Shown: positions 8,442 to 16,665 of the stretch, one piece after another
How the letters are laid out: the number at the start of each line of letters is the position of its first letter
Position numbering within the stretch: position 1 is the first letter of the stretch
Assembly: GCA_036496265.1 (NCBI GenBank)
Contig: DASXLL010000026.1
Location: forward strand, 1 to 57,144
DNA from: CAYLLN01 sp036496265
GTDB taxonomy: Bacteria > Planctomycetota > Planctomycetia > Pirellulales > Pirellulaceae
Length of the DNA: 57,144 nt
Direction of reading: 5' to 3'
Notes under the pieces: model-generated
Database searches by the model: none
Seen by the model: only the letters and a program-made list of their open reading frames with translations
What the model was told of the DNA's origin: nothing
Translations under genes and position numbers: made by a program

Positions 8442-9356
8442 ATGTTCCGCACGATTCGCCATTTGCTGGAAATGATTCGGTTCAGCCACACGCTGTTCGC
8501 GCTCCCGTTTGCGCTGTTGGCGGCAATCATGGCGTGGACGACGCCGATTGCCGACGATCAGCCGGCGCCGCAATTTCGCTGGTCGGCGCTGGCCGGCATT
8601 CTCGTTTGCATGGTTGGGGCGCGGAGCGCGGCGATGGCGTTCAATCGGTTGGCGGATCGGCGAATTGATGCCGAGAATCCGCGCACAAAAATACGCCATT
8701 TACCGGCCAAAATTCTCTCCCTGGGCAGCGTCGTCATTTTCACGCTCGCGTCGTCGCTGCTGTTTGTCGCGGGGACGCTGCTATTTCTGCCAAATCGTCT
8801 GCCGATTGTTTTATGCGTGCCCGTGCTACTGTTTTTGTTGGCATATAGCTATACGAAGCGGTTCACAGCGCTGGCGCATTTCTGGCTGGGAGCAGCGCTG
8901 ATGCTCGCGCCAATTTGCGTCTGGATCGCCATTCGCGGCGAGTTGCTGCTATCGCATCCGGCGGACATGTTGCCGGCGGTTTGGCTCGGCGGCGCGGTGC
9001 TGACGTGGGTGGCGGGGTTTGACACGATTTACGCTTGTCAGGATGCCGAGTTTGATCGGACGGCGAAGCTCAGGAGCATTCCGGCCGCGATTGGGGTACC
9101 GGCGGCATTGCGGCTCGCAGCGGTGTGCCATGTCGGCACACTGATTTTGCTCGCGACGCTGCCGATCGTCTGCCCGCAAGTGCCGCTGGGTTGGTTTTAC
9201 GGCGGCGGCGTGGCGATTGTCGCTGCGCTGCTCACGTATGAACACTTTGTTGTGCGACCAGACGATCTGAGCCGAGTGAATTTGGCGTTTTTTAATGTCA
9301 ACGCGGTGATTAGCATTGGACTATTGATCGTCGGGGCGATTGATTTGCTGACGTGA
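8442..9356 (+). CDS. UbiA-family prenyltransferase
   Basis: A 304-aa integral membrane enzyme that attaches a polyprenyl chain to an aromatic acceptor in quinone biosynthesis. The first aspartate-rich motif is NRLADRRID (residues about 68-76) and the second is YACQDAEFD (about 196-204), both within loops between hydrophobic helices; roughly eight to nine helices are visible. The N terminus MIRFSHTLFALPFALLAA is typical of the 4-hydroxybenzoate polyprenyltransferase/MqnP group. Whether it serves the futalosine menaquinone route (MqnP) or another quinone cannot be decided, because no other quinone gene is nearby. Confidence 0.88.
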   Translation: MFRTIRHLLEMIRFSHTLFALPFALLAAIMAWTTPIADDQPAPQFRWSALAGILVCMVGARSAAMAFNRLADRRIDAENPRTKIRHLPAKILSLGSVVIFTLASSLLFVAGTLLFLPNRLPIVLCVPVLLFLLAYSYTKRFTALAHFWLGAALMLAPICVWIAIRGELLLSHPADMLPAVWLGGAVLTWVAGFDTIYACQDAEFDRTAKLRSIPAAIGVPAALRLAAVCHVGTLILLATLPIVCPQVPLGWFYGGGVAIVAALLTYEHFVVRPDDLSRVNLAFFNVNAVISIGLLIVGAIDLLT

Positions 9357-9380
9357 TATAACACATGCAGGGATGCAAAG

Positions 9381-10463
9381 ATGGCGCGAATGTTTCTATT
9401 ATTTGCCAGTACGGCAGGCCTGGCTTTCGCGGCGTGCAGTCACCACGAGGCAGCACCGGAGCCGAAAGAGGAAATAATAAATACTCAGCCGACTGCTCCT
9501 GCGGCGGCGCCAGCTGCGCCGACTGCGAGCGCGGCGACGACGCCGAGTCCGGCCACAGCGATATCGTCTCGGCTGCGCGATCTAGTCAGCGGCTATCTAG
9601 TAAGCGACGGCCGCGGCGGCTGGCGCAAGAACGAAAAAGCGGCGACGGAGTTGGAAAAACTCCCTGCGGACGAAACGGCGCAGCTCTGGCCGCTTATGAA
9701 CGACCCGCTGCCCAATGTCCGCTGCGGGGCGGCCGTGTTCTTGCTCGCTCAGTTCGACGAGGCCAACAGCCAACAGGTCGAAGCTTTCACGGCACTCCTG
9801 AGCGATGCGGATGCGTTCGTTCGGGCCCGCGGACTAGATGCGGCCCGGCAATTTGTGGCAACGGACAAAATCTTGGCCTTGCCGAAAGTCGTGGCTCTCT
9901 TAGATGCAGCGCACGAAGAGCGCCCCGAGAACCGCGCAGCGGCAGTGCGAATGTGCGGCGCGATGAAAAAAGACGCGCGCGAAGTGCTGCCGACGATCGA
10001 GAAGGCGGCAATTGCCGACCCAGACGCCAAGGTCCGCGCGGCAGCCGCAACGGCGGCCGCTCAAATTGCCGAGCCGCAAGACGTGGTTGGAGTACTGAAA
10101 AACGTGCTGACAGATAAGGATCCCTCGGTTCGCCTGGTCGCGGCCGCGCGGTTGCGGCAACTCGGGCGCGACGCCGCCTCGGCGGCGAAAGAGCTCTCCG
10201 CGGCGCTGGCCGATTCGGACAAAGATGTGGCGGAAGCCGCGGCGGAGGCGCTGATTCGCATGGGATCGCCGGCAGTTGAACCGCTGGCTGAGCAGCTCTC
10301 CAGTAGTAGCCTGACGGCTCGCAAGCTGGCTCTCGCTTGTCTGGCAAAACTTGGGCCGGCAGCGAAGTCCGCCGCTCCTCGAATCACGAAATGCAAGCAA
10401 GACGCCGACTCTGAGGTCCGCCAACTAGCCGAAGTCGCGCTCAAGAGCACGGGCTCGCCTTAG
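9381..10463 (+). CDS. HEAT-repeat lipoprotein
   Basis: A 360-aa exported lipoprotein. The signal sequence ends in a lipobox, LAFAAC, with the cysteine near residue 19, followed by an Ala/Pro/Thr-rich linker to about residue 55. The rest is a run of HEAT repeats of about 35 residues, with the recurring pattern D-x-x-V-R-x-x-A-A-x-x-L. Such alpha-solenoids serve as binding scaffolds. The gene starts 24 bases after the UbiA gene. Its last 23 bases overlap the end of the convergent membrane-protein gene. Confidence 0.85.
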   Translation: MARMFLLFASTAGLAFAACSHHEAAPEPKEEIINTQPTAPAAAPAAPTASAATTPSPATAISSRLRDLVSGYLVSDGRGGWRKNEKAATELEKLPADETAQLWPLMNDPLPNVRCGAAVFLLAQFDEANSQQVEAFTALLSDADAFVRARGLDAARQFVATDKILALPKVVALLDAAHEERPENRAAAVRMCGAMKKDAREVLPTIEKAAIADPDAKVRAAAATAAAQIAEPQDVVGVLKNVLTDKDPSVRLVAAARLRQLGRDAASAAKELSAALADSDKDVAEAAAEALIRMGSPAVEPLAEQLSSSSLTARKLALACLAKLGPAAKSAAPRITKCKQDADSEVRQLAEVALKSTGSP

Positions 10464-11343
10464 CCGAACCCAAAAGCTCGATGATGAAGCTGCGCGGCGT
10501 ATCCAATGTCGCCGGGAGGCGCGCCTCCACGCGTGCGCCAAATGACTCGGCTTGCGTGATGCGAATTTCGGCGTCGTCGCAATCCAGTGCGTGAGCCGAA
10601 AGCTCCGGCCGGTCGCATAGAGGTGGGCAAAAGGCAATGTGAACGATGGCCAGGCGGTCGTTCGCCTCCACATCGACCTTCACGAGGCCGTGGATCGATT
10701 CGCGGCCGTCTTCAACCACGCGAGTCACCTGCTGAATGAGTCCCGGCGGGATTTCCGGCTCGGTAATCTCATCGGCGGGCACGCAGCCAACCGGCAATTG
10801 ATCCGGCGACGGATGTTGCGCGGAAAGGTTGGTCAATCGCGAGCGGAACAGTGGCAATCGTTGGCTGACTTCGCCGCCGAGGATGATGAGCCAAGCGATG
10901 ACCAAGCCGAGCGGCGATGTCCCGGGCAAGGAGAGGGCGGCAAGGATCAAGAGAGGGGCCGCAGTGGTTAGAAAATCAAGCGGCGAGAGGCGAAACCGGG
11001 TCGGCATCGAAGGAAATGATTTACCAAAATTTACGACACGTGCGAAGTACTGAGTACTCAGTACTAAGTACTCAGTACTGAGCAGCGAATCGCGCCAATC
11101 CGGATTTCGGAATAGCTGCCGAATGCCGAAGGTCGCGAGTTCGAGCAATGCGGCGGCCAACACGATTGCGGCCGCGCTGAGCGCTTGATGGAAACGGCCA
11201 CTGAGGCGACGAAGCAAGAAGACAGCGGCGAGCGCGAGCAGGATCGCCAGCGCTGTGTGAGCGATCGCGGCAACGAGCCGATGCCAGGTCGAATCATCGC
11301 CAGCACCGAGTCGTTGATCGAGTGCTCCTGTCATGGAGCTCAT
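10441..11343 (-). CDS. Membrane protein of unknown function with a heptamer-repeat insertion
   Basis: A 300-aa protein with two N-terminal membrane helices (about 24-45 and 53-76), a third hydrophobic region near 120-160, and a soluble C-terminal half rich in acidic residues. I do not recognise a family. Residues about 88-100 (LLSTEYLVLSTQYF) are encoded by the tandem heptamer AGTACTG/AGTACTC at 11046-11082, so this stretch looks like a repeat inserted between the second helix and the next domain. The 3' end overlaps the HEAT-repeat lipoprotein gene by 23 bases on the opposite strand. A start downstream of the ATG at 11343 is possible. Confidence 0.6.
   Translation of the reverse strand: MSSMTGALDQRLGAGDDSTWHRLVAAIAHTALAILLALAAVFLLRRLSGRFHQALSAAAIVLAAALLELATFGIRQLFRNPDWRDSLLSTEYLVLSTQYFARVVNFGKSFPSMPTRFRLSPLDFLTTAAPLLILAALSLPGTSPLGLVIAWLIILGGEVSQRLPLFRSRLTNLSAQHPSPDQLPVGCVPADEITEPEIPPGLIQQVTRVVEDGRESIHGLVKVDVEANDRLAIVHIAFCPPLCDRPELSAHALDCDDAEIRITQAESFGARVEARLPATLDTPRSFIIELLGSAKASPCS
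11046..11082 (+). repeat. Heptameric short tandem repeat AGTACTN
   Basis: Five consecutive units of AGTACT plus one variable base, strictly seven bases apart. The tract lies in frame within the membrane-protein gene at 10441-11343. The same unit recurs at 35380-35404. It is self-complementary and could fold. Confidence 0.85.
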
Positions 11344-11377
11344 GGTTTTTCAGACAGGCCGGATGCCTATCCTTCAC

Positions 11378-12544
11378 TTAACGGGCCAGCGCCGGCTCAA
11401 GCCCTGCCGCTTCCGCCAAGGCAGGCGCTTTGTCCGTGTTTTCCCAGCGGAATTCCGGCTCGTTCCGGCCAAAGTGGCCGCCGGCTGCCGTCTTGCGGTA
11501 AATGGGCCGCCGCAGGTCGAGATATTGGATGATGCCGCGGGGCGTCAACGGGAAGAACTCGCGGACCACTTCGCAAAGGCGGGAATCTTCGACGCGACCA
11601 GTGCCTTGCGTATCGACGTGAACGCTGACCGGTTCGGCAACGCCGATGGCGTAAGCCAGTTGCACTTCGCAGCGTTCGGCCAGGCCGGCGGCCACGATGT
11701 TCTTCGCGACGTGACGGGCCATATAAGCCGCGCTGCGATCGACCTTCGTCGGGTCTTTGCCGCTAAACGCGCCGCCGCCGTGGCGACCCCAGCCGCCATA
11801 GGAATCGACAATGATCTTACGTCCGGTCAGGCCGCAATCGCCGTGCGGACCACCGACAACGAAATTGCCGGTCGGATTGATAAAGTATTTGATATCGCCG
11901 CTTACCAGGTCCTTCGGCAGTTCGGGAATGACGACTTTGTTGATGACGTAGTCGCGAATCTGCTCCTGCGTTACCTTCGGCGAGTGCTGCGTGCTGACGA
12001 CGACCGTGTCGATCCGCATGGCCCGATCGCCGTCATATTCGACCGTGACCTGGCTCTTGCTATCGGGCCGCAGCCAATCGACATCGCCCTGCTGGCGGGC
12101 GCGGGTCAGCCGATTGAGAATGCGATGCGACAGAGCGATCGGGAGCGGCATCAGCTCCGGCGTTTCATCGCAGGCATAGCCGAACATCAGTCCCTGATCG
12201 CCCGCGCCGTCGCGATCGACGCCCATCGCGATGTCCGGGCTTTGGCTGTGCAGCTTCACGTCGACTTTGCACGTCTTGGCGTTGAAACCGATATCGTCGT
12301 GCGTGTAGCCGACGGCGGCGATCACATCGCGAGCCACCTTCTCGAAATCGACCTTGGCGGTGGTCGTGATCTCGCCAGCCAGGATGCAATAGTCGGTCGT
12401 GACGAGCGTCTCGCAGGCGACGCGGCTCTTGGGGTCCTGAGCCAACAGAGCGTCCAAAATGCCGTCCGAAATCTGGTCGGCCAGCTTATCGGGGTGGCCC
12501 ATGCTGACAGATTCGCTAGTAAAGAGAAACTTGCCGCTTGTCAC
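11378..12544 (-). CDS. metK: S-adenosylmethionine synthase
   Basis: A 388-aa cytoplasmic enzyme making S-adenosylmethionine from methionine and ATP. It shows the family signatures: FTSESVSMGHPDKLADQISD at the N terminus, the ATP motif GAGDQGLMFGYA near residue 120, and the glycine-rich GGGAFSGKDPTKVDRSAAY near residue 260. Full length is normal for bacterial MetK. The start is a GTG at 12544 with AGGAG eight bases upstream. A good sigma-70-like promoter lies about 80 bases further up (12622-12651). I saw no SAM riboswitch in the leader. A long open frame on the opposite strand is a shadow of this gene. Confidence 0.97.
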   Translation of the reverse strand: MTSGKFLFTSESVSMGHPDKLADQISDGILDALLAQDPKSRVACETLVTTDYCILAGEITTTAKVDFEKVARDVIAAVGYTHDDIGFNAKTCKVDVKLHSQSPDIAMGVDRDGAGDQGLMFGYACDETPELMPLPIALSHRILNRLTRARQQGDVDWLRPDSKSQVTVEYDGDRAMRIDTVVVSTQHSPKVTQEQIRDYVINKVVIPELPKDLVSGDIKYFINPTGNFVVGGPHGDCGLTGRKIIVDSYGGWGRHGGGAFSGKDPTKVDRSAAYMARHVAKNIVAAGLAERCEVQLAYAIGVAEPVSVHVDTQGTGRVEDSRLCEVVREFFPLTPRGIIQYLDLRRPIYRKTAAGGHFGRNEPEFRWENTDKAPALAEAAGLEPALAR

Positions 12545-12621
12545 TGTTCACTCCTGGCTGTTGCTACTGACCCGAAAAATCGCGAAACTGCGTGCCGGCG
12601 GCCCCGCCGGTTGAACCGGCA

Positions 12622-12651
12622 ATTATATGTTGTCGAGGGCAGTGCTCACAA
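12622..12651 (-). promoter_or_regulatory. Sigma-70-type promoter of metK
   Basis: On the minus strand a perfect TATAAT (12627-12622) stands 18 bases after TTGTGA (12651-12646). It points to metK, with a leader of about 70 bases. A short hairpin, GCCGGT-TGA-ACCGGC at 12606-12620, lies at the expected start of the transcript. Confidence 0.5.
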
Positions 12652-12690
12652 CGGCTGCCGACGCGACATTTGGCAAGAAACGAACGAAAT

Positions 12691-13863
12691 ATGCAGCGAA
12701 ACTGGCAGATTCTGCGGGCGCTCCGTAGGGTGGGCTGTGCCCACCACTTGCACTGCATAGCGTCCCTGTTGTTCGCTGCCATGTTTGCATCCGCATCTAT
12801 TGCGGACGAACCGGCCGCAAAACGAGCGGTAGCGGCGGTTGATGAGCCGAAAACGATTGCCGACGCGGAAGTAAAGCCACAGCCGGGGATTGTGGCCAGC
12901 GAATTCATTTACGAAGCCGCCCCGTTTCCCCAGTGCCATGCTTCGACGATCGCTGAGACGCCCAGCGGCCTGGCCGCCGCCTGGTTTGGCGGCACGCGAG
13001 AAAAGCATCCGGACGTCGGGATTTGGTTCTCGCGCCACGAGGGCAAGACGTGGTCGCAGCCGGTGGAACTAGCCAATGGCGTTCAGGATGCGACGACCCG
13101 GCATCCGTGCTGGAACCCAGTGCTGTTTCAGATGCCCGGCGGACCGCTGCTGTTGTTCTATAAGGTCGGCCCCAGTCCCAGCACATGGTGGGGCATGCTT
13201 ATTCGCTCGACCGACGGCGGCAAGACTTGGTCATCGCCAGAAAAGCTGCCCGACGATATCGCCGGTCCAATCAAGAACAAGCCGGTTTTGCTTTCCGATG
13301 GCCGGCTATTGTGCGGCAGCTCGACCGAAGATCACGGCTGGCGTGTGCATATGGAGTGGACGAAGGACGCCGGCAAAACCTGGGACCGCACCGCTGTGCT
13401 CTGCGACGGTGTTTCGCAAGGCGCCATTCAACCGACGATCTTGAAGCATGGCGACAAGCTGCAAATTCTCTGTCGCAATCGCATCTCCGGCCCGCTATGG
13501 CAAAGCTGGTCGGACGACAGTGGCCGCACATGGACCAAGTTCGACCTGATCGATCTGCCGCATCCGGGCTCCGGCATTGATGGCGTTACGCTTTCGGATG
13601 GCCGTCAACTCCTCGTTTACAATCACACCACTCGCGGCCGCTCACCGCTCAACGTTGCCGTTTCAAAGGACGGCCAAAAATGGGATGCCGCGTTGGTCCT
13701 CGAAGACACGCCCGGCGAATTCTCCTATCCCGCTGTCATTCAAACGGCCGATGGCCGCGTCCACATCACGTACACCTGGAAACGGCAACGTGTGAAACAC
13801 GTAACGATTGATCCAATGAAGCTCGTGCCGCGGCCAATCGTCGATTCGAAATGGCCCGAGTAG
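12691..13863 (+). CDS. Exported sialidase-like Asp-box protein
   Basis: A 390-aa protein of the exo-alpha-sialidase superfamily (six-bladed propeller). Asp-box blades S-x-D-x-G-x-T-W appear as RSTDGGKTW, KDAGKTW and SDDSGRTW, and the mature part begins VASEFIYEAAPFPQCHASTI. Planctomycete relatives are usually annotated as sialidase or BNR-repeat proteins; the true sugar specificity is unknown. The start is taken at 12691, since a secretion signal is expected before residue 55. That leader is odd: residues 12-18 (RVGCAHH) are encoded by a dispersed GTAG palindrome (12725-12745), so the repeat appears to have entered the signal-peptide region. The alternative ATG at 12780 would leave almost no signal peptide. 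Confidence 0.78.
   Translation: MQRNWQILRALRRVGCAHHLHCIASLLFAAMFASASIADEPAAKRAVAAVDEPKTIADAEVKPQPGIVASEFIYEAAPFPQCHASTIAETPSGLAAAWFGGTREKHPDVGIWFSRHEGKTWSQPVELANGVQDATTRHPCWNPVLFQMPGGPLLLFYKVGPSPSTWWGMLIRSTDGGKTWSSPEKLPDDIAGPIKNKPVLLSDGRLLCGSSTEDHGWRVHMEWTKDAGKTWDRTAVLCDGVSQGAIQPTILKHGDKLQILCRNRISGPLWQSWSDDSGRTWTKFDLIDLPHPGSGIDGVTLSDGRQLLVYNHTTRGRSPLNVAVSKDGQKWDAALVLEDTPGEFSYPAVIQTADGRVHITYTWKRQRVKHVTIDPMKLVPRPIVDSKWPE
12725..12745 (+). repeat. GTAG-headed palindrome GTAGGGTGGGC-TGT-GCCCACC, copy 1
   Basis: The 21-bp element is GTAG followed by the hairpin GGTGGGC-TGT-GCCCACC. It is identical over all 21 bases to the minus strand of 51787-51807. It lies inside the 5' end of the sialidase-like gene. 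Confidence 0.8.
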
Positions 13864-13885
13864 CGGACCATGTCCAGCCGTTTTC

Positions 13886-14893
13886 TCACTCCCCGTTCCG
13901 CATCCCGCGCTCCGCACTCACCCCTCCCCCACCCTTGAAGAACTTTCGTCCGAGTGCCTGGTTATAGCTGGTCCAGGCGCTGTCGCCGCCGGCGTCTTCT
14001 TTCATAATCTGGGCGACGCTATAGAGCTTGGCATCGAGATTATCGAGCAAGTGCAGCGCGATGGCTTCGAGCGTCATCGGCAGTTTCGGGCTGCCGTATG
14101 CGTATTCGCCATGATGGCTGACGACCATGTGCTTCAGCCGCAACAGCAACTCATCGGGAAACTTATCCCCAGCCAGCCGCTCTGATTCGGCGACTTTGTC
14201 TTCGATTGTGCTTAGAATCATCACGACATGCCCGATGAGCTGCCCGGCGTCGCTATAGCCGAACTCGCGTTCATAGACGAGCTCGTCGATCTTGCCGGCG
14301 TCGTGCAAAAACGCGCCCATGAGCAGTATGTCGGCATCCAACTCCGGATACAGCGGCGCGACGACGCGGCAGGCCTCCATCAAGCTGATGACATGGGCCA
14401 ACAAACCCCCGCGGTAGGCGTGATGATTCTTAATTCCAGCCGGGGCCGCCGTGAATTTGCCCATGAACTCATCGTCGGCGAGAAAGCACTCGGCCAGGTT
14501 CCGCAGGTGCACGTTCGCCATGCCCCGCAAGAGCTCGCTTAGTCGCTTGGCGAGCCGGTCGATTTCCTCGCTGCTAACGGTCACGAAATCCTGATCGTCG
14601 ATTTGCCGCGGGTCCGTTGGCTCGATCCGCGTCACGATCATCTGTAACTGACCGTTATAGACCTGCGTCGTGCCGGCTACCCGCAGATAATTGCCCGTTT
14701 CGACGGAGTTAAACACGCTGTCGTTGGCGTTCCACAGCATCCCCGTCAGCGAGCCTGTTTTGTCCATCAGCCGGAGCTGCAAATACAGATTTCCGTTGCG
14801 ATTGGCGCGGAGCTGTTTGTCGGCGACGAGGAACACCTGATCGATGTTCTCGCGCTCGCCGAGCTGATTGACGTAACGACGAACAGCGGACAT
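13886..14893 (-). CDS. yhaM: 3'-5' exoribonuclease, YhaM type (OB fold plus HD domain)
   Basis: A 335-aa protein of the YhaM family. Residues 1-100 form an OB-fold nucleic-acid-binding domain (LQLRLMDKTGSLTGMLWN). The HD phosphohydrolase domain follows, with NHHAYRGGLLAHVISLMEAC around 157-176, the HD doublet in GAFLHDAGKIDEL near 195, and the later metal ligands in MVVSHHGEYAYGSP. YhaM enzymes trim RNA and ssDNA 3' ends with Mn2+. The final dozen residues (GVSAERGMRNGE) are encoded by a heptamer repeat, so the original stop was probably nearer KKF. It converges on the sialidase-like gene. Confidence 0.88.
   Translation of the reverse strand: MSAVRRYVNQLGERENIDQVFLVADKQLRANRNGNLYLQLRLMDKTGSLTGMLWNANDSVFNSVETGNYLRVAGTTQVYNGQLQMIVTRIEPTDPRQIDDQDFVTVSSEEIDRLAKRLSELLRGMANVHLRNLAECFLADDEFMGKFTAAPAGIKNHHAYRGGLLAHVISLMEACRVVAPLYPELDADILLMGAFLHDAGKIDELVYEREFGYSDAGQLIGHVVMILSTIEDKVAESERLAGDKFPDELLLRLKHMVVSHHGEYAYGSPKLPMTLEAIALHLLDNLDAKLYSVAQIMKEDAGGDSAWTSYNQALGRKFFKGGGGVSAERGMRNGE
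13891..13925 (+). repeat. Heptameric tandem repeat at the end of yhaM
   Basis: The units CGTTCCG, CATCCCG, CGCTCCG and CACTCAC follow one another with a period of seven. The tract forms the last codons of the yhaM-like gene on the minus strand. Confidence 0.6.
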
Positions 14894-15113
14894 TGGCGAC
14901 CGATGGTCAGGAGATAGGTGCAGGAGTCAGGAAACACGCAATTGGCAGGCAACCGAACGACCAAGTATCGGCCCAACCTCGGACGGCGACAACCCAGCTA
15001 ACCAACCTCAGCCGACTGACCGAATACTGAAAACTTGCTGGCGCGCCTCGGAAGCACTAGGATTCAAGTCACGGAGCAAACTGCGGGGCGAGTTGCGGCG
15101 GGGGTGTTTTTTG

Positions 15114-16394
15114 ATGATCTGCCGGATGAACTGGCTGCATGCCGCCGGCTACTGCTTTTTGATCGTCGTAGCCACTGCAAGAGCCACTGAACGAGAAGCG
15201 AGCATCGCCAAGCTGCTCGACGTTGGCTGGTCGATCACTCCGCAATCAAGGGCAGCCGCTGATGAGCAATGGCCCGAAGTGCGGCGGCTGGCCGGCAGCG
15301 ATTTGCGAGCGATCAAAGCGTCGTGGCTGGTTCTGATGCAGCAGCGGCGGTTCGACGAGGCCCTGAGGCGAATCGACGAGTATCTCGCCAAATCGCCCGA
15401 CGATTTTTCTGCCCTGCGGGCTAAAGCCTGGGTTCAGACGGTGCTGAAAAACTACTCCGTTGCGTTTGTGACGGCCGACCGCCTCTCCGTGCTACTCTCC
15501 AAACACCGGCCTACGACAGACGAAGGAGCCGAGGAGCACAATGAGCTTGTCGCGTTCCTCGGCCGGCTCATCGGTTTCTTCGGAGGCCCCGTCGCGGATC
15601 AGCTCAATCAAGAACAGCGGAAGGCTCTCGAAAAGAAATGGCTGCAGCGGCTGGATGATTCGACGAAGAGCATTTTTGAGGACGCGCGAAACGGCGTGCT
15701 CGCCAAATATATCGACATGCTCGACGAATCGGCCAGCTCCAAGGAAAAAGCAGTCGCCACTGCCAAGGCCGACAAGGAAAAGTCCCGCGTCGAGTTGCAA
15801 GCCGAAGGCGAGAGGCTCGAAGCGCAGGTCAAAGTGCTGGAAGAAAAACGCGACAAGCTCAATAGCGACTTCAAGGCCGAAGTGGACGAGATCAACCGTC
15901 AGGATCAGCCGCTGGCTCTGCAGCAAACGCAGCTCGCGAGTCGCGCTAATTTGCTGAATGTGGATTTGCTGGCCTACTCCTCGCAGATCACGACGCTGCA
16001 GCAGCTGGCGGCGAAAGAGCAGAACCAATCCCGGCAGCAGCAGTATTTCGCGGAGATCAATTCGCTCTCGCTGCTGGTCGGACGCATCGACGCCGACTTG
16101 CTAGGCATCAATCGGCTGCTGCGCAACGTGCAGGCCCAACGGTCAGGGCTGCAATCGCGCCGCTCGCAGGCTCAATCGGCCACCGCTGCCCAAGTCAACG
16201 GCCTCGACCGCGAGCTGGCCGACTTGAACAAGCGCGAGCGGCGCAACGAAGGCCTGGAAAAGAAAGCCAGCCGGCCGATCGCCGTCAGCACGGGTAAAGC
16301 CCGCTCGCTTTCGGCCCAAGCCACTGCCCTTTCCACCTACGATGCGTTCCCACTCGAAGCGGCGAAAGCCAAATTGCTCGAATCGCTGCGATAG
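15114..16394 (+). CDS. Exported TPR-like/coiled-coil protein of unknown function
   Basis: About 426 aa. The N terminus is a signal peptide (MNWLHAAGYCFLIVVATARA), with the likely start at ATG 15114 or 15126. Residues about 35-130 look like two or three helical TPR-type repeats (WLVLMQQRRFDEALRRIDEYL, DDFSALRAKAWVQTVLKNY). From about residue 195 the sequence becomes a long coiled coil rich in K, E, Q and L (AEGERLEAQVKVLEEKRDKL) that continues to residue 390. The protein is probably periplasmic and structural. I do not recognise a named family. A 21-bp inverted repeat follows the gene. Confidence 0.75.
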   Translation: MICRMNWLHAAGYCFLIVVATARATEREASIAKLLDVGWSITPQSRAAADEQWPEVRRLAGSDLRAIKASWLVLMQQRRFDEALRRIDEYLAKSPDDFSALRAKAWVQTVLKNYSVAFVTADRLSVLLSKHRPTTDEGAEEHNELVAFLGRLIGFFGGPVADQLNQEQRKALEKKWLQRLDDSTKSIFEDARNGVLAKYIDMLDESASSKEKAVATAKADKEKSRVELQAEGERLEAQVKVLEEKRDKLNSDFKAEVDEINRQDQPLALQQTQLASRANLLNVDLLAYSSQITTLQQLAAKEQNQSRQQQYFAEINSLSLLVGRIDADLLGINRLLRNVQAQRSGLQSRRSQAQSATAAQVNGLDRELADLNKRERRNEGLEKKASRPIAVSTGKARSLSAQATALSTYDAFPLEAAKAKLLESLR

Positions 16395-16439
16395 CGCCAG
16401 AATCGCTTCGCTCAAGGGACAGGCGGCGCGAGGCGCGAG

Positions 16440-16509
16440 GGGGTCGGGAGTCGATTGCGGCAATGATTCTCCATTTGGGCCACAGTGACCGCAATCGACT
16501 CCCGACCCC
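16440..16509 (+). terminator. 21-bp perfect inverted repeat between genes
   Basis: GGGGTCGGGAGTCGATTGCGG at 16440-16460 pairs perfectly with its complement at 16489-16509 across a 28-base loop, and TTCCTTT follows. It sits 46 bases after the stop of the TPR/coiled-coil gene. It may end transcription in both directions, or it may be a mobile palindrome of the window's repeat class. The rest of the 271-base gap holds nothing else that I recognise. Confidence 0.5.
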
Positions 16510-16665
16510 TTCCTTTGTCCGCTGCGATAGACAGCTAGTCGGGACCTCCGAGCCGGCGTCGCCTCGCGGTAAACTTGACAGTCTCACCCCACTGGTAGTA
16601 GAACGCGACCGGAGCGAGGGTTGTTGCCTGATGGTATGAGATGAGGCGGAGATGCCGCGCATTCG

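Noticed and set aside
12545..12650. SAM riboswitch before metK
   Set aside because: The leader has short GC hairpins but none of the conserved motifs of SAM-I, SAM-II, SAM-III or SAM-IV that I could see.
11333..12760. A 475-residue plus-strand frame opposite metK
   Set aside because: It is a shadow of the metK codons on the other strand; metK has all its family motifs, a ribosome site and a promoter.
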